DNA from: CAYOZN01 sp964408455
GTDB taxonomy: Bacteria > Planctomycetota > Phycisphaerae > UBA1845 > UTPLA1
Length of the DNA: 64,000 nucleotides
Assembly: GCA_964408455.1 (NCBI GenBank)
Contig: CAYOZN010000026.1
Coordinates: 29,331 to 93,330, forward strand
Direction of reading: 5' to 3'
Position numbers and translations under genes: made by a program. This document shows positions 34,988 through 43,678 of the stretch, one piece after another. Within the stretch, counting starts at the first letter, position 1; each line of letters begins with the position of its first letter. The notes beneath the pieces were generated by a model. That model had not been told where the DNA came from, did no database searches, and saw only the letters and a program-made list of their open reading frames with translations.

Positions 34988-37900
34988 TCAAATCGGATTG
35001 TCGAGGCGAGCCGGCAGGCCATACGCCTTATCCGCGGGCCGCAGCGGCCGATTGAGCCACATCGGTCGCCGCAGATTCCCCGGCCCAGCCGGCCACCGGG
35101 TTTTCTTCATCCAGTTGCGATAGACCTGCATCGACTTGCCGGTGTCGACGACGACGTCGCCGCATGCGTCTCCGGTGGCGGCGCGGGTGACGGTGACGCG
35201 CTGGTGCCAGCAGTGCATGCCGCTGATGGGATCGGGATGGACGGGGAATGTCAGGTTTTGCGGCACGCCGCCCTCCCGCCACCACAGGCGGCGGCTGTCG
35301 GGATCGGGGCTGTCGAAGGGGGCGGGGCCTTCGACGGTGCGCATCCGCCACACGCCGCCGGCGGCGCCCCCGTCGCGAGCGCCGTCCGGGCCGGGGACGA
35401 CCCGGCTCTGACTGTCTTCGACTGTCACAACGTTGGCACTCCAGCGGCCCAGCGGCGGATCGGCCTTCCGCCGCCAGCGGCCCAGATGGTGCGAGCAGGC
35501 AATGACGCCGGGGCGGATGGCCTCGGTGACCCAGCAGCGGTCGACGAAGTGGCCGATATCGGTGGTGACGCGGACGAGATCGCCGGTCTTGACGCCGAGC
35601 CGTGCCGCGTCGGCGGTGTGGATCCAGACGGGATTGCGCTGGGAGATTTCGTTGAGCCACTTGGCGCTGCCGCTGCGGGTGTGGATGAGCGTGGGGAGGC
35701 GGAAGGTGGGGAGGAGGACGAAGGTATTTGGTGATCTGGCGATCTGGTGATCTGGCGATTGGGCTGCCGCGGGGGCGGGCGATTGATCTTCAGGTTTGAG
35801 TGCTGCAACGGTGGCATTGAAAGAGTCAAGAACGGTGTTGCTTGCCTGACGCCCGTCGGGGGCGAATTCGTCCTCGTAGACGTGGCTGGGGATGTAGTTG
35901 GGGATGGCGTGATCGGGCCAGCCCCATTCGGCCATGGTCGGGCTGAAGAACTCGAGCAGGCGCGAGGGCGTGGGGAAGCCTTCGACGGAATGTTGAATGC
36001 AGAATGCTGAATGCGGAATGGCGGATTGTCCGGCGGGTGCATTCGCCGGCGTCGAAGCCGCTGCCTGATCACTATTCCCGGTTCCCTGTTCTCTGCTTTC
36101 TGTTCCCTGCCTGGCGTGCGCTGTTCCCTGCGGACAGATGCCGATGGCGGCGCCATTCTTCCGCACGATGCCGGTGTGCGGGTCGATGTCGGCGCCGGCG
36201 AGTTCCGGTTCTGTCAGGCGGCGCTCGTGACGAAGGTATGTCTTCTGCTTCACTTCGAATGCGCCGACTTTCCGCATGTATTCCAGCGGCGTCAGCCCAT
36301 GTTCGCGGGCCTTCTCCGGCAGGCCGGGCACGCGGTCGAAGAGATGCTCGTAGTATTCGTCGACGGTCAGCTTCGTGGCGGAGCCACCCTCGCTGGCGCT
36401 TCGGGTGGGTGCGGCTTTCTGGCTCTCGAAGTATTTGCGGATGCCCAGGGAGCCGTCGGGGTCGATGGCCCACGTCAGGTCGATCCAGAATTCGTCCTCC
36501 TCCCAGACCTGGCCGGGGTTGACGTCGCGGGTGTCGCCGACGTGTCTCCCTTCGGCCTCGGCGACGGCCCGCAGCACGGGCTGGCGGAATGCAATCCAGG
36601 TGGCACTGTGGGTCTCGTAGGTGTTCAGATCGTGCCGCTCCGGCCCGTGGCCCATGGGCAGGACGTAGTCGGCGTAGAGGGCCGTCTCGTTCCACGTCGG
36701 CGTGAGTGCGACGTGGCAGCCGATCTTGCTCTCGTCGCGGAGGACCTCGATCCACATGAAGCCGTCGGGATAGGTCCACACGGGGTTGAAGACGCGGGTG
36801 AAATAGACATCAATCTTTCCGCGGCCTTCCTTCAGAAAGTGCGGCAGCAGGAAGCTCATCTCGTAATGGGCGAGCGGGAACTCGCGCGGCCAGTGCAGCT
36901 CGTTCCAGTGGTTCTGCGGCGGCGGCATGTTGATGAGGCTCGCCTTGTACTTGTTCCACGCGGAAGGCAGGCAGCCGCCCTCGGTGCCGACGCTGCCGGT
37001 CAGCACGTGCAGGAAGAAGAGGCAGCGGGCGACCTGCCATCCGCCCTCGTGGGCGCTGGCGGCGCCGCGCCAGGTGTGCGAGCAGAAGCGTGGGCCGGCG
37101 TCGGCGATCTGGCGGGCGATGCGGACGATGGTGTCGGCGGGGATGCCGCATTCGGCTTCGGCGAACTCCGGCGTGAAGCGAGCGTATTCGCGGCGAAGGG
37201 CGCCGAGGAAATCTTCGAAGGAGAGGGAACAGGAAACTGGGAACGGGGAACAGGAAAACGCGGTGCCATCGGCCCGATCCAGGGCTGCTGCCGAAGGGAC
37301 GGCAACGACCGGATTATCAGATTTGGGATCTGAGAATTGAGATTTCAAATCCGTTCCCCGTTCCGTGTTTCCTGTTCCCCTTGTCGCTTCTGTTTCCTGT
37401 TCTCTGTTCCCCGTTCCCTTCCGCAAATACTCGCGCCAGTTGGTCCAGCGCTCGACAAACGAACGGTCGAGCAGATCTTCATCGAGGATGAGCTTCGCCA
37501 TGGCGAGCAGCAAAGCCGCCTCGGTGCCCGGCCGGCAGGGGAGCCAGTCGTGGGCCATGGAGGCCGTGTTGGACAGGCGCGGATCGACGACGGCCAGCCG
37601 CGCGCCGCTCTTGATGCCTTCGCTGATGCGCTGGGCGTGCGGGTTGAAGTAGTGGCCGGATTCGAGGTGTGCGTTCAACGCCAGGATGAACTTCGCGTTT
37701 GCATAATCCGGCGAAGGCCGGTCATAGCCGCTCCAGATGGCATAGCCCAACCGGGCGCCGGACGAGCAGATGTTGGTGTGGCTGTTGTGGCCATCGACGC
37801 CCCAGGCGCGGAGGACGCGGTCGACGTAGCCTTCGGCGCCGGGGCGGCCGACATGATAGACGATCTCGTCGCGGCGGTTCTCGACGAGTGCCATGCGGAT

Positions 37901-38371
37901 GCGCCCGCCGATGTCGGCCAATGCCTCGTCCCACGTCACCGCCTGCCACTGGCCGCTGCCGCGCGGGCCGACGCGCTTCATCGGCGCGAGGATGCGATCG
38001 GGATCGTTGACCTGGTTGATGGTGGCCGGGCCCTTGGCGCAGTTCTTCCCGCGGCTGCCGGGATGGAGCGGGTTGCCTTCGAACTTGCGGATTTCCCTGG
38101 TGTCCTTGTCGACGTAGGCGAGCAGACCGCAGGCGGATTCGCAGTTGAAGCAGGTGGTGGGGACGAGGCTGTAGGTTCGCGGCGTCGCGCGGCGCGGGTA
38201 GTCCTTCGGGTCGAACTGCGTGACGCTGTGCCACTGGTCCAGCGACGGATAGCGGGCGAGTTTGCCGTTGGTGCCGAGGGTGGGCGATGCATCGGGCCCG
38301 TCGAGATCGGGGACGAGGCGGAGCGCGACGGCGAGGCGTTCGATGAGCGTTCGCGGGGGCTTGTAGGGCAT
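34988..38371 (-). CDS. Molybdopterin oxidoreductase, DMSO-reductase family, carrying in-frame repeat insertions
   Basis: A 1,127-residue catalytic subunit. ATG 38371 follows GAGG. The 4Fe-4S ligands are Cys74, Cys77, Cys81 and Cys111 (CFNCESAC, then GKNCAKGPA). Downstream are NICSSGARLGYA, the molybdopterin-binding region with RLAVVDPRLS, and TPTWNETALYADYVLPMGHG. No Tat signal is present, so it probably works in the cytoplasm. The next upstream gene encodes a fused iron-sulphur/membrane-anchor subunit. The substrate is unknown. Low-complexity segments at residues 317-386, 747-769, 783-795 and 869-881 are made of palindromic DNA repeats that keep the frame open; they look like insertions in loops. 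Confidence 0.9.
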   Translation of the reverse strand: MPYKPPRTLIERLAVALRLVPDLDGPDASPTLGTNGKLARYPSLDQWHSVTQFDPKDYPRRATPRTYSLVPTTCFNCESACGLLAYVDKDTREIRKFEGNPLHPGSRGKNCAKGPATINQVNDPDRILAPMKRVGPRGSGQWQAVTWDEALADIGGRIRMALVENRRDEIVYHVGRPGAEGYVDRVLRAWGVDGHNSHTNICSSGARLGYAIWSGYDRPSPDYANAKFILALNAHLESGHYFNPHAQRISEGIKSGARLAVVDPRLSNTASMAHDWLPCRPGTEAALLLAMAKLILDEDLLDRSFVERWTNWREYLRKGTGNREQETEATRGTGNTERGTDLKSQFSDPKSDNPVVAVPSAAALDRADGTAFSCSPFPVSCSLSFEDFLGALRREYARFTPEFAEAECGIPADTIVRIARQIADAGPRFCSHTWRGAASAHEGGWQVARCLFFLHVLTGSVGTEGGCLPSAWNKYKASLINMPPPQNHWNELHWPREFPLAHYEMSFLLPHFLKEGRGKIDVYFTRVFNPVWTYPDGFMWIEVLRDESKIGCHVALTPTWNETALYADYVLPMGHGPERHDLNTYETHSATWIAFRQPVLRAVAEAEGRHVGDTRDVNPGQVWEEDEFWIDLTWAIDPDGSLGIRKYFESQKAAPTRSASEGGSATKLTVDEYYEHLFDRVPGLPEKAREHGLTPLEYMRKVGAFEVKQKTYLRHERRLTEPELAGADIDPHTGIVRKNGAAIGICPQGTAHARQGTESREQGTGNSDQAAASTPANAPAGQSAIPHSAFCIQHSVEGFPTPSRLLEFFSPTMAEWGWPDHAIPNYIPSHVYEDEFAPDGRQASNTVLDSFNATVAALKPEDQSPAPAAAQSPDHQIARSPNTFVLLPTFRLPTLIHTRSGSAKWLNEISQRNPVWIHTADAARLGVKTGDLVRVTTDIGHFVDRCWVTEAIRPGVIACSHHLGRWRRKADPPLGRWSANVVTVEDSQSRVVPGPDGARDGGAAGGVWRMRTVEGPAPFDSPDPDSRRLWWREGGVPQNLTFPVHPDPISGMHCWHQRVTVTRAATGDACGDVVVDTGKSMQVYRNWMKKTRWPAGPGNLRRPMWLNRPLRPADKAYGLPARLDNPI
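35728..35765. repeat. GATCTGGC-type repeat inside the molybdopterin oxidoreductase gene
   Basis: Short tandem units of about 8-10 bases (GATCTGGC, GATCTGGT, GATTGGGC) read on the plus strand. The gene, on the minus strand, translates them as QSPDHQIARSPN. Related units build the intergenic palindrome at 47664-47872. Confidence 0.8.
35987..36027. repeat. AATGCTG-type repeat inside the molybdopterin oxidoreductase gene
   Basis: Units AATGTTG, AATGCAG, AATGCTG and AATGCGG in tandem; the gene translates them as IPHSAFCIQHS. Same family as the palindrome in the ABC exporter gene at 42226-42314. Confidence 0.8.
36075..36130. repeat. GGGAACAGG-type repeat inside the molybdopterin oxidoreductase gene
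   Basis: Minus-strand units of GGGAACAGG type (plus strand TTCCCTGTTC) translate as ARQGTESREQGTGNS. Same family as 37221-37421. Confidence 0.8.
37221..37421. repeat. Long palindromic repeat block inside the molybdopterin oxidoreductase gene
   Basis: The left arm 37221-37260 (GGGAACAGGAAACTGGGAAC) and right arm 37351-37421 (GTTCCCCGTTCCGTGTTTCC) are complementary. They enclose a different AT-richer motif at 37312-37350 (GATTTGGGATCTGAGAATTG). The whole block stays in frame and encodes about 67 residues absent from ordinary family members. Confidence 0.85.
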
Positions 38372-38382
38372 GTGAATCCTCG

Positions 38383-39945
38383 CTATGCAAGCGGCACTCG
38401 TTGAGGCGCCTGGACGAGCACGTGGTTCTTTGCGGCGATGCCAGCCAGCATGAGTAGCGCCGCCGCGTCGATGCTGCCGCCAAGGACGAGCAAAATGGCG
38501 GGTGCAACCAGGCCGACGCCGATCGCGCCGATCCAGAACCAGGCTGCGTACGGTCCTTGCGTGATCAGGCGGGCGGCAAGCTCGGCATTCTTCGTCGCAT
38601 GGCGGGGGAGCAGCTCGGCGAGCTGGAGAGTCAGCATCACGGCCAGTGCGACGAGAAACGCGTCGCGGGCGGGATCGGCATTCGTGGCAAAGCCCGCAGG
38701 GTCCACCTGTGCGTTCGTAGAAATGAGCAGCATGCCGCCGGTCCAGCTCATCATGCCGAGCAGGCGGCACGCGGCCATGCCGGCGACGATCGCATCGGCG
38801 ACCATGATGATGGCGAGCAGGGGGTTCTGCCAGTAGTCGCGGCCGCGGGCCTGGGCGAAGAGCAGGGCGGTGTAGCCCGCGACGCCGATGGCGGCGACGG
38901 ATGTGACGAGGCCGAAGAGCGCCTGCGCCGGCGGCGCCGCGCCGACCGCCCCCATCAGCCACGTCAACGGCAACAACGCGGCGAACAGCGTGATGAGATA
39001 GGCCCCGCGGACGAGCCAGCTCTTCCACTGCGGGCGGAGCAGGACGTAAAGAAAGCGGCGCGGCTGTGTGAGATCGGCGACGAGGAAGTAGCCGGTCAGC
39101 GCGAGAAAGGCGAGCGAAGCAACTAATGCGCGCCCGGGCAGGGGACTGGCGATCGCGCGCAGCACGTACAGGATGTATGCGACGATGGGTATGCCGGCGG
39201 CGAGCGCCTTGGTGGTGATGTATGCGGAGACCATCCAGCCCCACGGAGCGGGCTTTCGCTTCTGGTCGTAGACGCGGCGGGCGCGGGCGTCCTCGTCGGC
39301 CTCCTCTTCGGCGAGCCGGATTGACCTCGGCGTGACGCCGCGCCCGGCCGACCATAGATATTCATCGCCGGGCGGGGCGGCGGTGGGATCGAGTGCCGCC
39401 GTCTCGCCACCGACATAGAACAGCTTCGGCCGCGTGGCCTTTTCGGGCTTGGGATATTGCACGCGCTGCGTGCGGTCGAGCTGGGCGAGCCTGCCGCCGG
39501 CATCGTCGAGATCGCCGCTGACGATCGCCTCGACGGGGCAGACGACGACGCAGGCCGGTTCTATGCCCGCATCAACGCGGTGCGTGCAGTAGTTGCACTT
39601 GGCGGCGGTCAGCGAATCGGGATCGAGATAAAGCGCGTCGTACGGGCAGGCCTGCATGCAGGCCTTGCAGCCGATGCAGCGGTCGTTATCGAAATCGACG
39701 ATGCCGTCGGGCCGCGTGTAGAGCGACGTGACGGGGCAGATTTCGACGCACGGGGCGTCGGCGCAGTGGTTGCACCGCTGCACGTTGAAGCTTCGCCGCG
39801 TGTCAGGGAACTGGCCCTTCTCGATGTACTTGACCCAGGTGCGATTGACGCCGATCGGCACGTTGTGCTCGGCCTTGCAGGCGACGGTGCAGGCGTGGCA
39901 GCCGATGCAGGCGCGGTTGTCGATGGCAAAGCCGAAGCGGGGCAT
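38383..39945 (-). CDS. Fused 4Fe-4S ferredoxin / NrfD-type membrane anchor subunit
   Basis: A 520-residue fusion of an electron-transfer subunit and a membrane anchor. Residues 1-160 contain four cysteine groups for 4Fe-4S clusters (CIGCHACTVAC, CNHCADAPCVEICP, CIGCKACMQACP, CNYC with a later CVVVCP). After a linker, about eight membrane helices form an NrfD/DmsC-like anchor that probably exchanges electrons with quinone. It ends 11 bases before the molybdopterin subunit and should be its partner. In most DMSO-reductase-type systems these are separate genes. Confidence 0.9.
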   Translation of the reverse strand: MPRFGFAIDNRACIGCHACTVACKAEHNVPIGVNRTWVKYIEKGQFPDTRRSFNVQRCNHCADAPCVEICPVTSLYTRPDGIVDFDNDRCIGCKACMQACPYDALYLDPDSLTAAKCNYCTHRVDAGIEPACVVVCPVEAIVSGDLDDAGGRLAQLDRTQRVQYPKPEKATRPKLFYVGGETAALDPTAAPPGDEYLWSAGRGVTPRSIRLAEEEADEDARARRVYDQKRKPAPWGWMVSAYITTKALAAGIPIVAYILYVLRAIASPLPGRALVASLAFLALTGYFLVADLTQPRRFLYVLLRPQWKSWLVRGAYLITLFAALLPLTWLMGAVGAAPPAQALFGLVTSVAAIGVAGYTALLFAQARGRDYWQNPLLAIIMVADAIVAGMAACRLLGMMSWTGGMLLISTNAQVDPAGFATNADPARDAFLVALAVMLTLQLAELLPRHATKNAELAARLITQGPYAAWFWIGAIGVGLVAPAILLVLGGSIDAAALLMLAGIAAKNHVLVQAPQRVPLA

Positions 39946-39996
39946 GGAGGGAGTCTAGCGAAAGCGGCGCAGGCGAGGAAGACTCTCACGCCAGCG

Positions 39997-40530
39997 CTAA
40001 ATGCCCGCGCCGTGGCAGAACTCGAAGACGGGATCGGCAAACTCCCCGACGCTCGTGTCGTAGAGCGAATAGGTGCCCATCACCAGCAGCGGCGGAGAAT
40101 AGACGTGCAGCGTGATCAGGTCGCCCTCGGGCTGGAGGTTGGATATCTGGTGGATGTCGGCATCTTCCGACCCGCACACTTGTCCCTCGTGAAGCTCGCG
40201 CGAGGCGGTGGGGTAGATGTGGCCGATCGCGCTGCGCCGAAAGAGCGTCTCGGTCAGCGTTCCCTTCAGCACGCGGACGCCGCAGCTCGATCCGCGATGG
40301 TCGTGGATCGGGCTGCGTTGGCCATTCCGCCAGCACAGAATAAGTGCATGGTAGCCCGGTCCGGCGTGCATCAGATTACGGCGGTAGGCATCGTCGTTGA
40401 AGTGCACGCAGTCATGCACATCGTCGAGCGTGATGTCCAGCTCGCGTATCAGCCGCGTCAGCTCCGCCAGCGGCACGCGTTCGGCGTAGCGGTCCATGCG
40501 GGCGAAAAAGTCGGAAAGCGCAAGACTCAT
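39997..40530 (-). CDS. cdo: Cysteine dioxygenase type I
   Basis: A 177-residue thiol dioxygenase that oxidises cysteine to cysteine sulphinate. The three iron-binding histidines are His76, His78 (SPIHDHRGSSC) and His127 (DADIHQ). Cys83 and Tyr144 (HVYSPP) align with the mammalian Cys93-Tyr157 pair that forms a thioether crosslink. Many bacterial enzymes have glycine at the cysteine position. ATG 40530 follows GGAA. A plausible promoter lies 60-90 bases upstream. It is unlinked to other sulphur genes except SulP, 5.5 kb away. Confidence 0.9.
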   Translation of the reverse strand: MSLALSDFFARMDRYAERVPLAELTRLIRELDITLDDVHDCVHFNDDAYRRNLMHAGPGYHALILCWRNGQRSPIHDHRGSSCGVRVLKGTLTETLFRRSAIGHIYPTASRELHEGQVCGSEDADIHQISNLQPEGDLITLHVYSPPLLVMGTYSLYDTSVGEFADPVFEFCHGAGI

Positions 40531-40918
40531 GTGGTTGGTTCCGATGCGTTCAATAAACGCGTCCCCGTTCCGGCGTCACACATCTTCAATATAGCGGAAA
40601 ATGAGAAAATCTTCCAATGGAAACCGGAATCCGGCTGCCCCCATGGCATGGCAGGACGACGGCGCGGCTGCCAGATCGAATTGCGAGAACCAGCGTTGCC
40701 CCCACGCCGATCGCGAGCTGGAGACGGGCGGCGCCTCGACGTTGCAGTTGCAGCAACCGTGGGAAAACCCCGACGCTCTGACCAGGTGCGGCCGCGGTTT
40801 CTGCCGAATGAATGAACTGATACTATGCTAGCATTTGCAGCCGCGTTGCAGCGGCATGCGCCGATGTTCGCCGCGGCACCGTCTGGGTCGCCGCGGGGAC
40901 GGCGGCTTGCGGCAGCCC
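40531..40918. other. Divergent intergenic region between cysteine dioxygenase and ABC exporter genes
   Basis: These 388 bases separate two divergent genes. Apart from the possible leftward promoter at 40588-40617 I see no clear gene. If the ABC exporter started at TTG 40835 its N-terminus would extend into this region. Confidence 0.4.
40588..40617 (-). promoter_or_regulatory. Possible sigma-70-type promoter of cysteine dioxygenase gene
   Basis: Read on the minus strand: TTGGAA (40612-40617), an 18-base spacer and TATATT (40588-40593), about 58 bases before ATG 40530. The local sequence is AT-rich compared with its surroundings. Confidence 0.4.
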
Positions 40919-43084
40919 ATGATCCCCTCATCCAGGAAACAGTATCTCGACTTCCGACGCCGGCGAAGGCAGGGCCGGACAGCCAAGGCGGATGCGGCAG
41001 CCGCCGCCAGTCCAACCGGCGTCGTTTCCGATAATGGCGACAGCAACGGCAACGCGCGACCGACGGATGTTGCCGCAGCGGCGACAGCCGCCCCCGCCGT
41101 GGCCGGTCACGAAATAATCGCCGGCGCGCCGGCGGCGAAGGACGCAAGAACGGGCAGCGCAGCGCCTGAGCGCGCATCATCCGCTCCCGAGGTTCATCCC
41201 GCCGAGCGAAAGGCTCGCCGCTGGTCCTACATCCGCGAGTACGCCTCGTGGCTCAGACCCTTCCGGGCGTCGATCGTCTTCATCCTCATCCTGGCCATCG
41301 TCTCGGCACTGCTCTCGATGGTTCTGCCGATGGCAACGCAGTATGCCGTCGATGAGATCCTGCTCAAGTCGCGCGACCGCCAGGCGCTCATGTGGTTCGG
41401 CGTGGCCATGCTGGTGGTCACCTTCCTCCAGCACGGCATCTTCACCTATCGCCGCTGGCGGCAGATGATCCTGAACGCCCGCGTGATCACGCGACTTCGC
41501 ACGCGGCTGTACGAACACCTGCTGCACCTGCCGCTGAACAAGCTGAGCGACCTCAAGAGCGGCGGCATCGTCTCGCGCCTGTCGGGCGATGTCGATCTGC
41601 TGACGCAGCTCCTCCAGATCGCCATCATCACGCCGGTCATCGGCATTCTGAAGGTGCTCATCACGCTCGGGGCCCTGGTGTGGATCAACTGGCGGATGGC
41701 CCTCGCGGGTTCGCTGATTATTCCGCCACTGGTCGCGCTGAACATCATCTACCTGCGCCGCATCCGCCCGATCTATCGCTCGATGCGCGACGATCGCGAG
41801 GCGATTGACGGCCGCGTGGCCGAGACCTTCGGCGGCGTGCGCATCGTCCGTGCCTTCGCGCGCGAGCGGGGCGAGGCCCGCGACTACACCGTCAACCATC
41901 AGGCCGTCGTGCGCAAGGAGCTGTTCGCCCGCGTGATGGAGCTGGCGGTCAGCTTCTTCTGGGGCATCCTGCTGCCCATCATGAGCCTGATCGTCATCTG
42001 GTACGGCGGTCTGCGCTATCTCGCCGGCGACGTGACGATCGGCGGCATCATCGCCTTCCAGATGTACCTGGCGATGCTGTTCCAGCCGGTCTCGGCCATC
42101 GTCGAGTCGTACGCCCAGACGCAGCAGGCCCTGGCGGCGATGGAGCGGGTGTTTGACGCCCTGCGCGAGCAACGCGACCTGCCGGATGCGCCCGATGCAA
42201 TCGAAGCCCCAGCGCCTGCAGCGGTAATGCAGAATGCTGAATGCAAAATGCTGAATGCCGAGTTGCAGACAGCTCCGTCAAATTCAGCATTCAACATTCA
42301 GAATCCAGCATTTTCCCGCGGTTTCCCCTGCACCATCGAATTCGACAACGTGTCGTTCGAATATCGCGCCGGCCGGCCGGTGCTGCGCGATGTGTCGCTG
42401 CGGGCCGAGCCGGGGCAGATGATCGCGCTCGTGGGGCCGAGCGGGGCGGGTAAGACGACGATCACGAACCTCGTCGCGCGGTTCTACGATCCCACGCGCG
42501 GGGCCATCCGGCTGAACGGCGTGGACCTGCGCGATATCCGCCTGAAAAGCTACCGGCGCCTGCTCGGCATGGTGACGCAGGATGTCTTTCTGTTTGACGG
42601 CAGCGTCGCCGAGAACATCGCCTTCAGCCGCCACGGCGTGACGCGTGAGGACATCGTCGCGGCTGCGCGGCGCGCGAATGCCGATGCCTTCATCCGCGAA
42701 CTGCCCGAGGGCTACGACACGCTGGTCGGCGAGCGCGGCGTAAAGCTGTCGGGTGGGCAGGCGCAGCGGGTGAGCATCGCGCGGGCCTTCCTCGCCGATC
42801 CCAGCATCCTCATTCTCGACGAGGCGACGAGCAACCTGGACACCGAGAGCGAGGAGCTGATCCAGGCGGGGATGGCGGAGTTGATCGCCCATCGCACGAC
42901 CTTCGTGATCGCCCACCGGCTGTCGACGGTGAAGCATGCGGACGCGATCCTGGTGATCGAGGATGGTGAGATCGTGGAGCGCGGGCGACATGCCGAATTG
43001 ATGGCACTGGGCGGGGTGTACGCCGAGATGGTGGAGCGGCAGATGAAAATGCAGCGGGCGGAGGAGGAGGCGTGGCTCACTTGA
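40919..43084 (+). CDS. ABC exporter (fused TMD-NBD half transporter) with in-frame palindromic insertion
   Basis: A 721-residue MsbA-like half transporter working as a homodimer. The first 95 residues are low-complexity. Six membrane helices follow, then the ATPase domain with Walker A GPSGAGKTT, signature LSGGQAQRV, Walker B SILILDEATSNLD and a switch histidine in FVIAHRLSTVK. The substrate (lipid, drug or peptide) cannot be told. The start is uncertain: ATG 40919 is used, with TTG 40835 and ATG 40856 also open. Residues 436-466, between the two domains, are encoded by a palindromic repeat at 42226-42314 (protein MQNAECKMLNAE, then NSAFNIQNPAF). Confidence 0.9.
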   Translation: MIPSSRKQYLDFRRRRRQGRTAKADAAAAASPTGVVSDNGDSNGNARPTDVAAAATAAPAVAGHEIIAGAPAAKDARTGSAAPERASSAPEVHPAERKARRWSYIREYASWLRPFRASIVFILILAIVSALLSMVLPMATQYAVDEILLKSRDRQALMWFGVAMLVVTFLQHGIFTYRRWRQMILNARVITRLRTRLYEHLLHLPLNKLSDLKSGGIVSRLSGDVDLLTQLLQIAIITPVIGILKVLITLGALVWINWRMALAGSLIIPPLVALNIIYLRRIRPIYRSMRDDREAIDGRVAETFGGVRIVRAFARERGEARDYTVNHQAVVRKELFARVMELAVSFFWGILLPIMSLIVIWYGGLRYLAGDVTIGGIIAFQMYLAMLFQPVSAIVESYAQTQQALAAMERVFDALREQRDLPDAPDAIEAPAPAAVMQNAECKMLNAELQTAPSNSAFNIQNPAFSRGFPCTIEFDNVSFEYRAGRPVLRDVSLRAEPGQMIALVGPSGAGKTTITNLVARFYDPTRGAIRLNGVDLRDIRLKSYRRLLGMVTQDVFLFDGSVAENIAFSRHGVTREDIVAAARRANADAFIRELPEGYDTLVGERGVKLSGGQAQRVSIARAFLADPSILILDEATSNLDTESEELIQAGMAELIAHRTTFVIAHRLSTVKHADAILVIEDGEIVERGRHAELMALGGVYAEMVERQMKMQRAEEEAWLT
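42226..42314. repeat. Palindromic repeat (AATGCTG family) inside the ABC exporter gene
   Basis: The left arm (42226-42260) is a run of AATGCNGA-type units. The right arm (42281-42314) is largely its reverse complement (ATTCAGCATTCAACATTC). Together they could form a long imperfect hairpin. The same family occurs once more, single-armed, at 35987-36027. Confidence 0.85.
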
Positions 43085-43121
43085 AGGCGGAATGCAAAGG
43101 CACGCGACGATTCCACAAGCA

Positions 43122-43640
43122 CTACGCGACTGAATTCGTCGATCTTAGCTCGGCAATATCGTGCTCAACGTCCTTGATAAAGTCCCTGCCTGTGTTGCCG
43201 TCACCGAAACACATCGCAGCACGCTCGGCAACGCAAATCGTTAGTTCTAGTCTATTCGACAGTAACAGAAACGTCTCTGCGTGAAACACTCGAGTTGCTG
43301 CTGCCACAAGGTATGCAACGATTGCGACATGGCCAAGCCCATCGTCGTTCTTTGCTCGGCTCGCGCGATACACTTCTATAAGCTCCACTTCGATGGCGGC
43401 TAGCTCACCAGTAGTCGTTTCGGCATGCGAGCCCGACACCTCTTCCGCAATTCGCGCGGCTCGCTCCATCGCTGCTTGATAGTTTGAAGCTCCGGCGCCG
43501 CGAGGATCATCCTTCTGTTCCTCATCAACTAACTTCATGAGCCGTCGCAGCACCCTGGCCGCGAGTGCCAGCAATGCCGCACTCGGGAGGTCTCCGAGTT
43601 GCGTCTTATAGGAGGCTTCGCGTCGTGTCACCCTGAACAT
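43122..43640 (-). CDS. Hypothetical protein, 172 aa
   Basis: A soluble, mostly helical protein that I do not recognise. It starts MFRVTRREASYKTQLGDLPS and has a helical segment (AALLALAARVLRRLMKLVDE) and a central region with NYQAAMERAARIAEEVSG. GC content and codon use are lower than in neighbours. It lies 38 bases from the next gene on the same strand (43679), so they may be co-transcribed. Confidence 0.6.
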   Translation of the reverse strand: MFRVTRREASYKTQLGDLPSAALLALAARVLRRLMKLVDEEQKDDPRGAGASNYQAAMERAARIAEEVSGSHAETTTGELAAIEVELIEVYRASRAKNDDGLGHVAIVAYLVAAATRVFHAETFLLLSNRLELTICVAERAAMCFGDGNTGRDFIKDVEHDIAELRSTNSVA

Positions 43641-43678
43641 GCAATTCCCTCACGTTCGATTCTGGATTCCTCAGATGC

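Noticed and set aside
38372..39355. Upstream extension of the molybdopterin subunit to about 1,455 residues
   Set aside because: The extension overlaps the FeS/NrfD gene in another frame and lacks homology; the real start is ATG 38371 with GAGG upstream.
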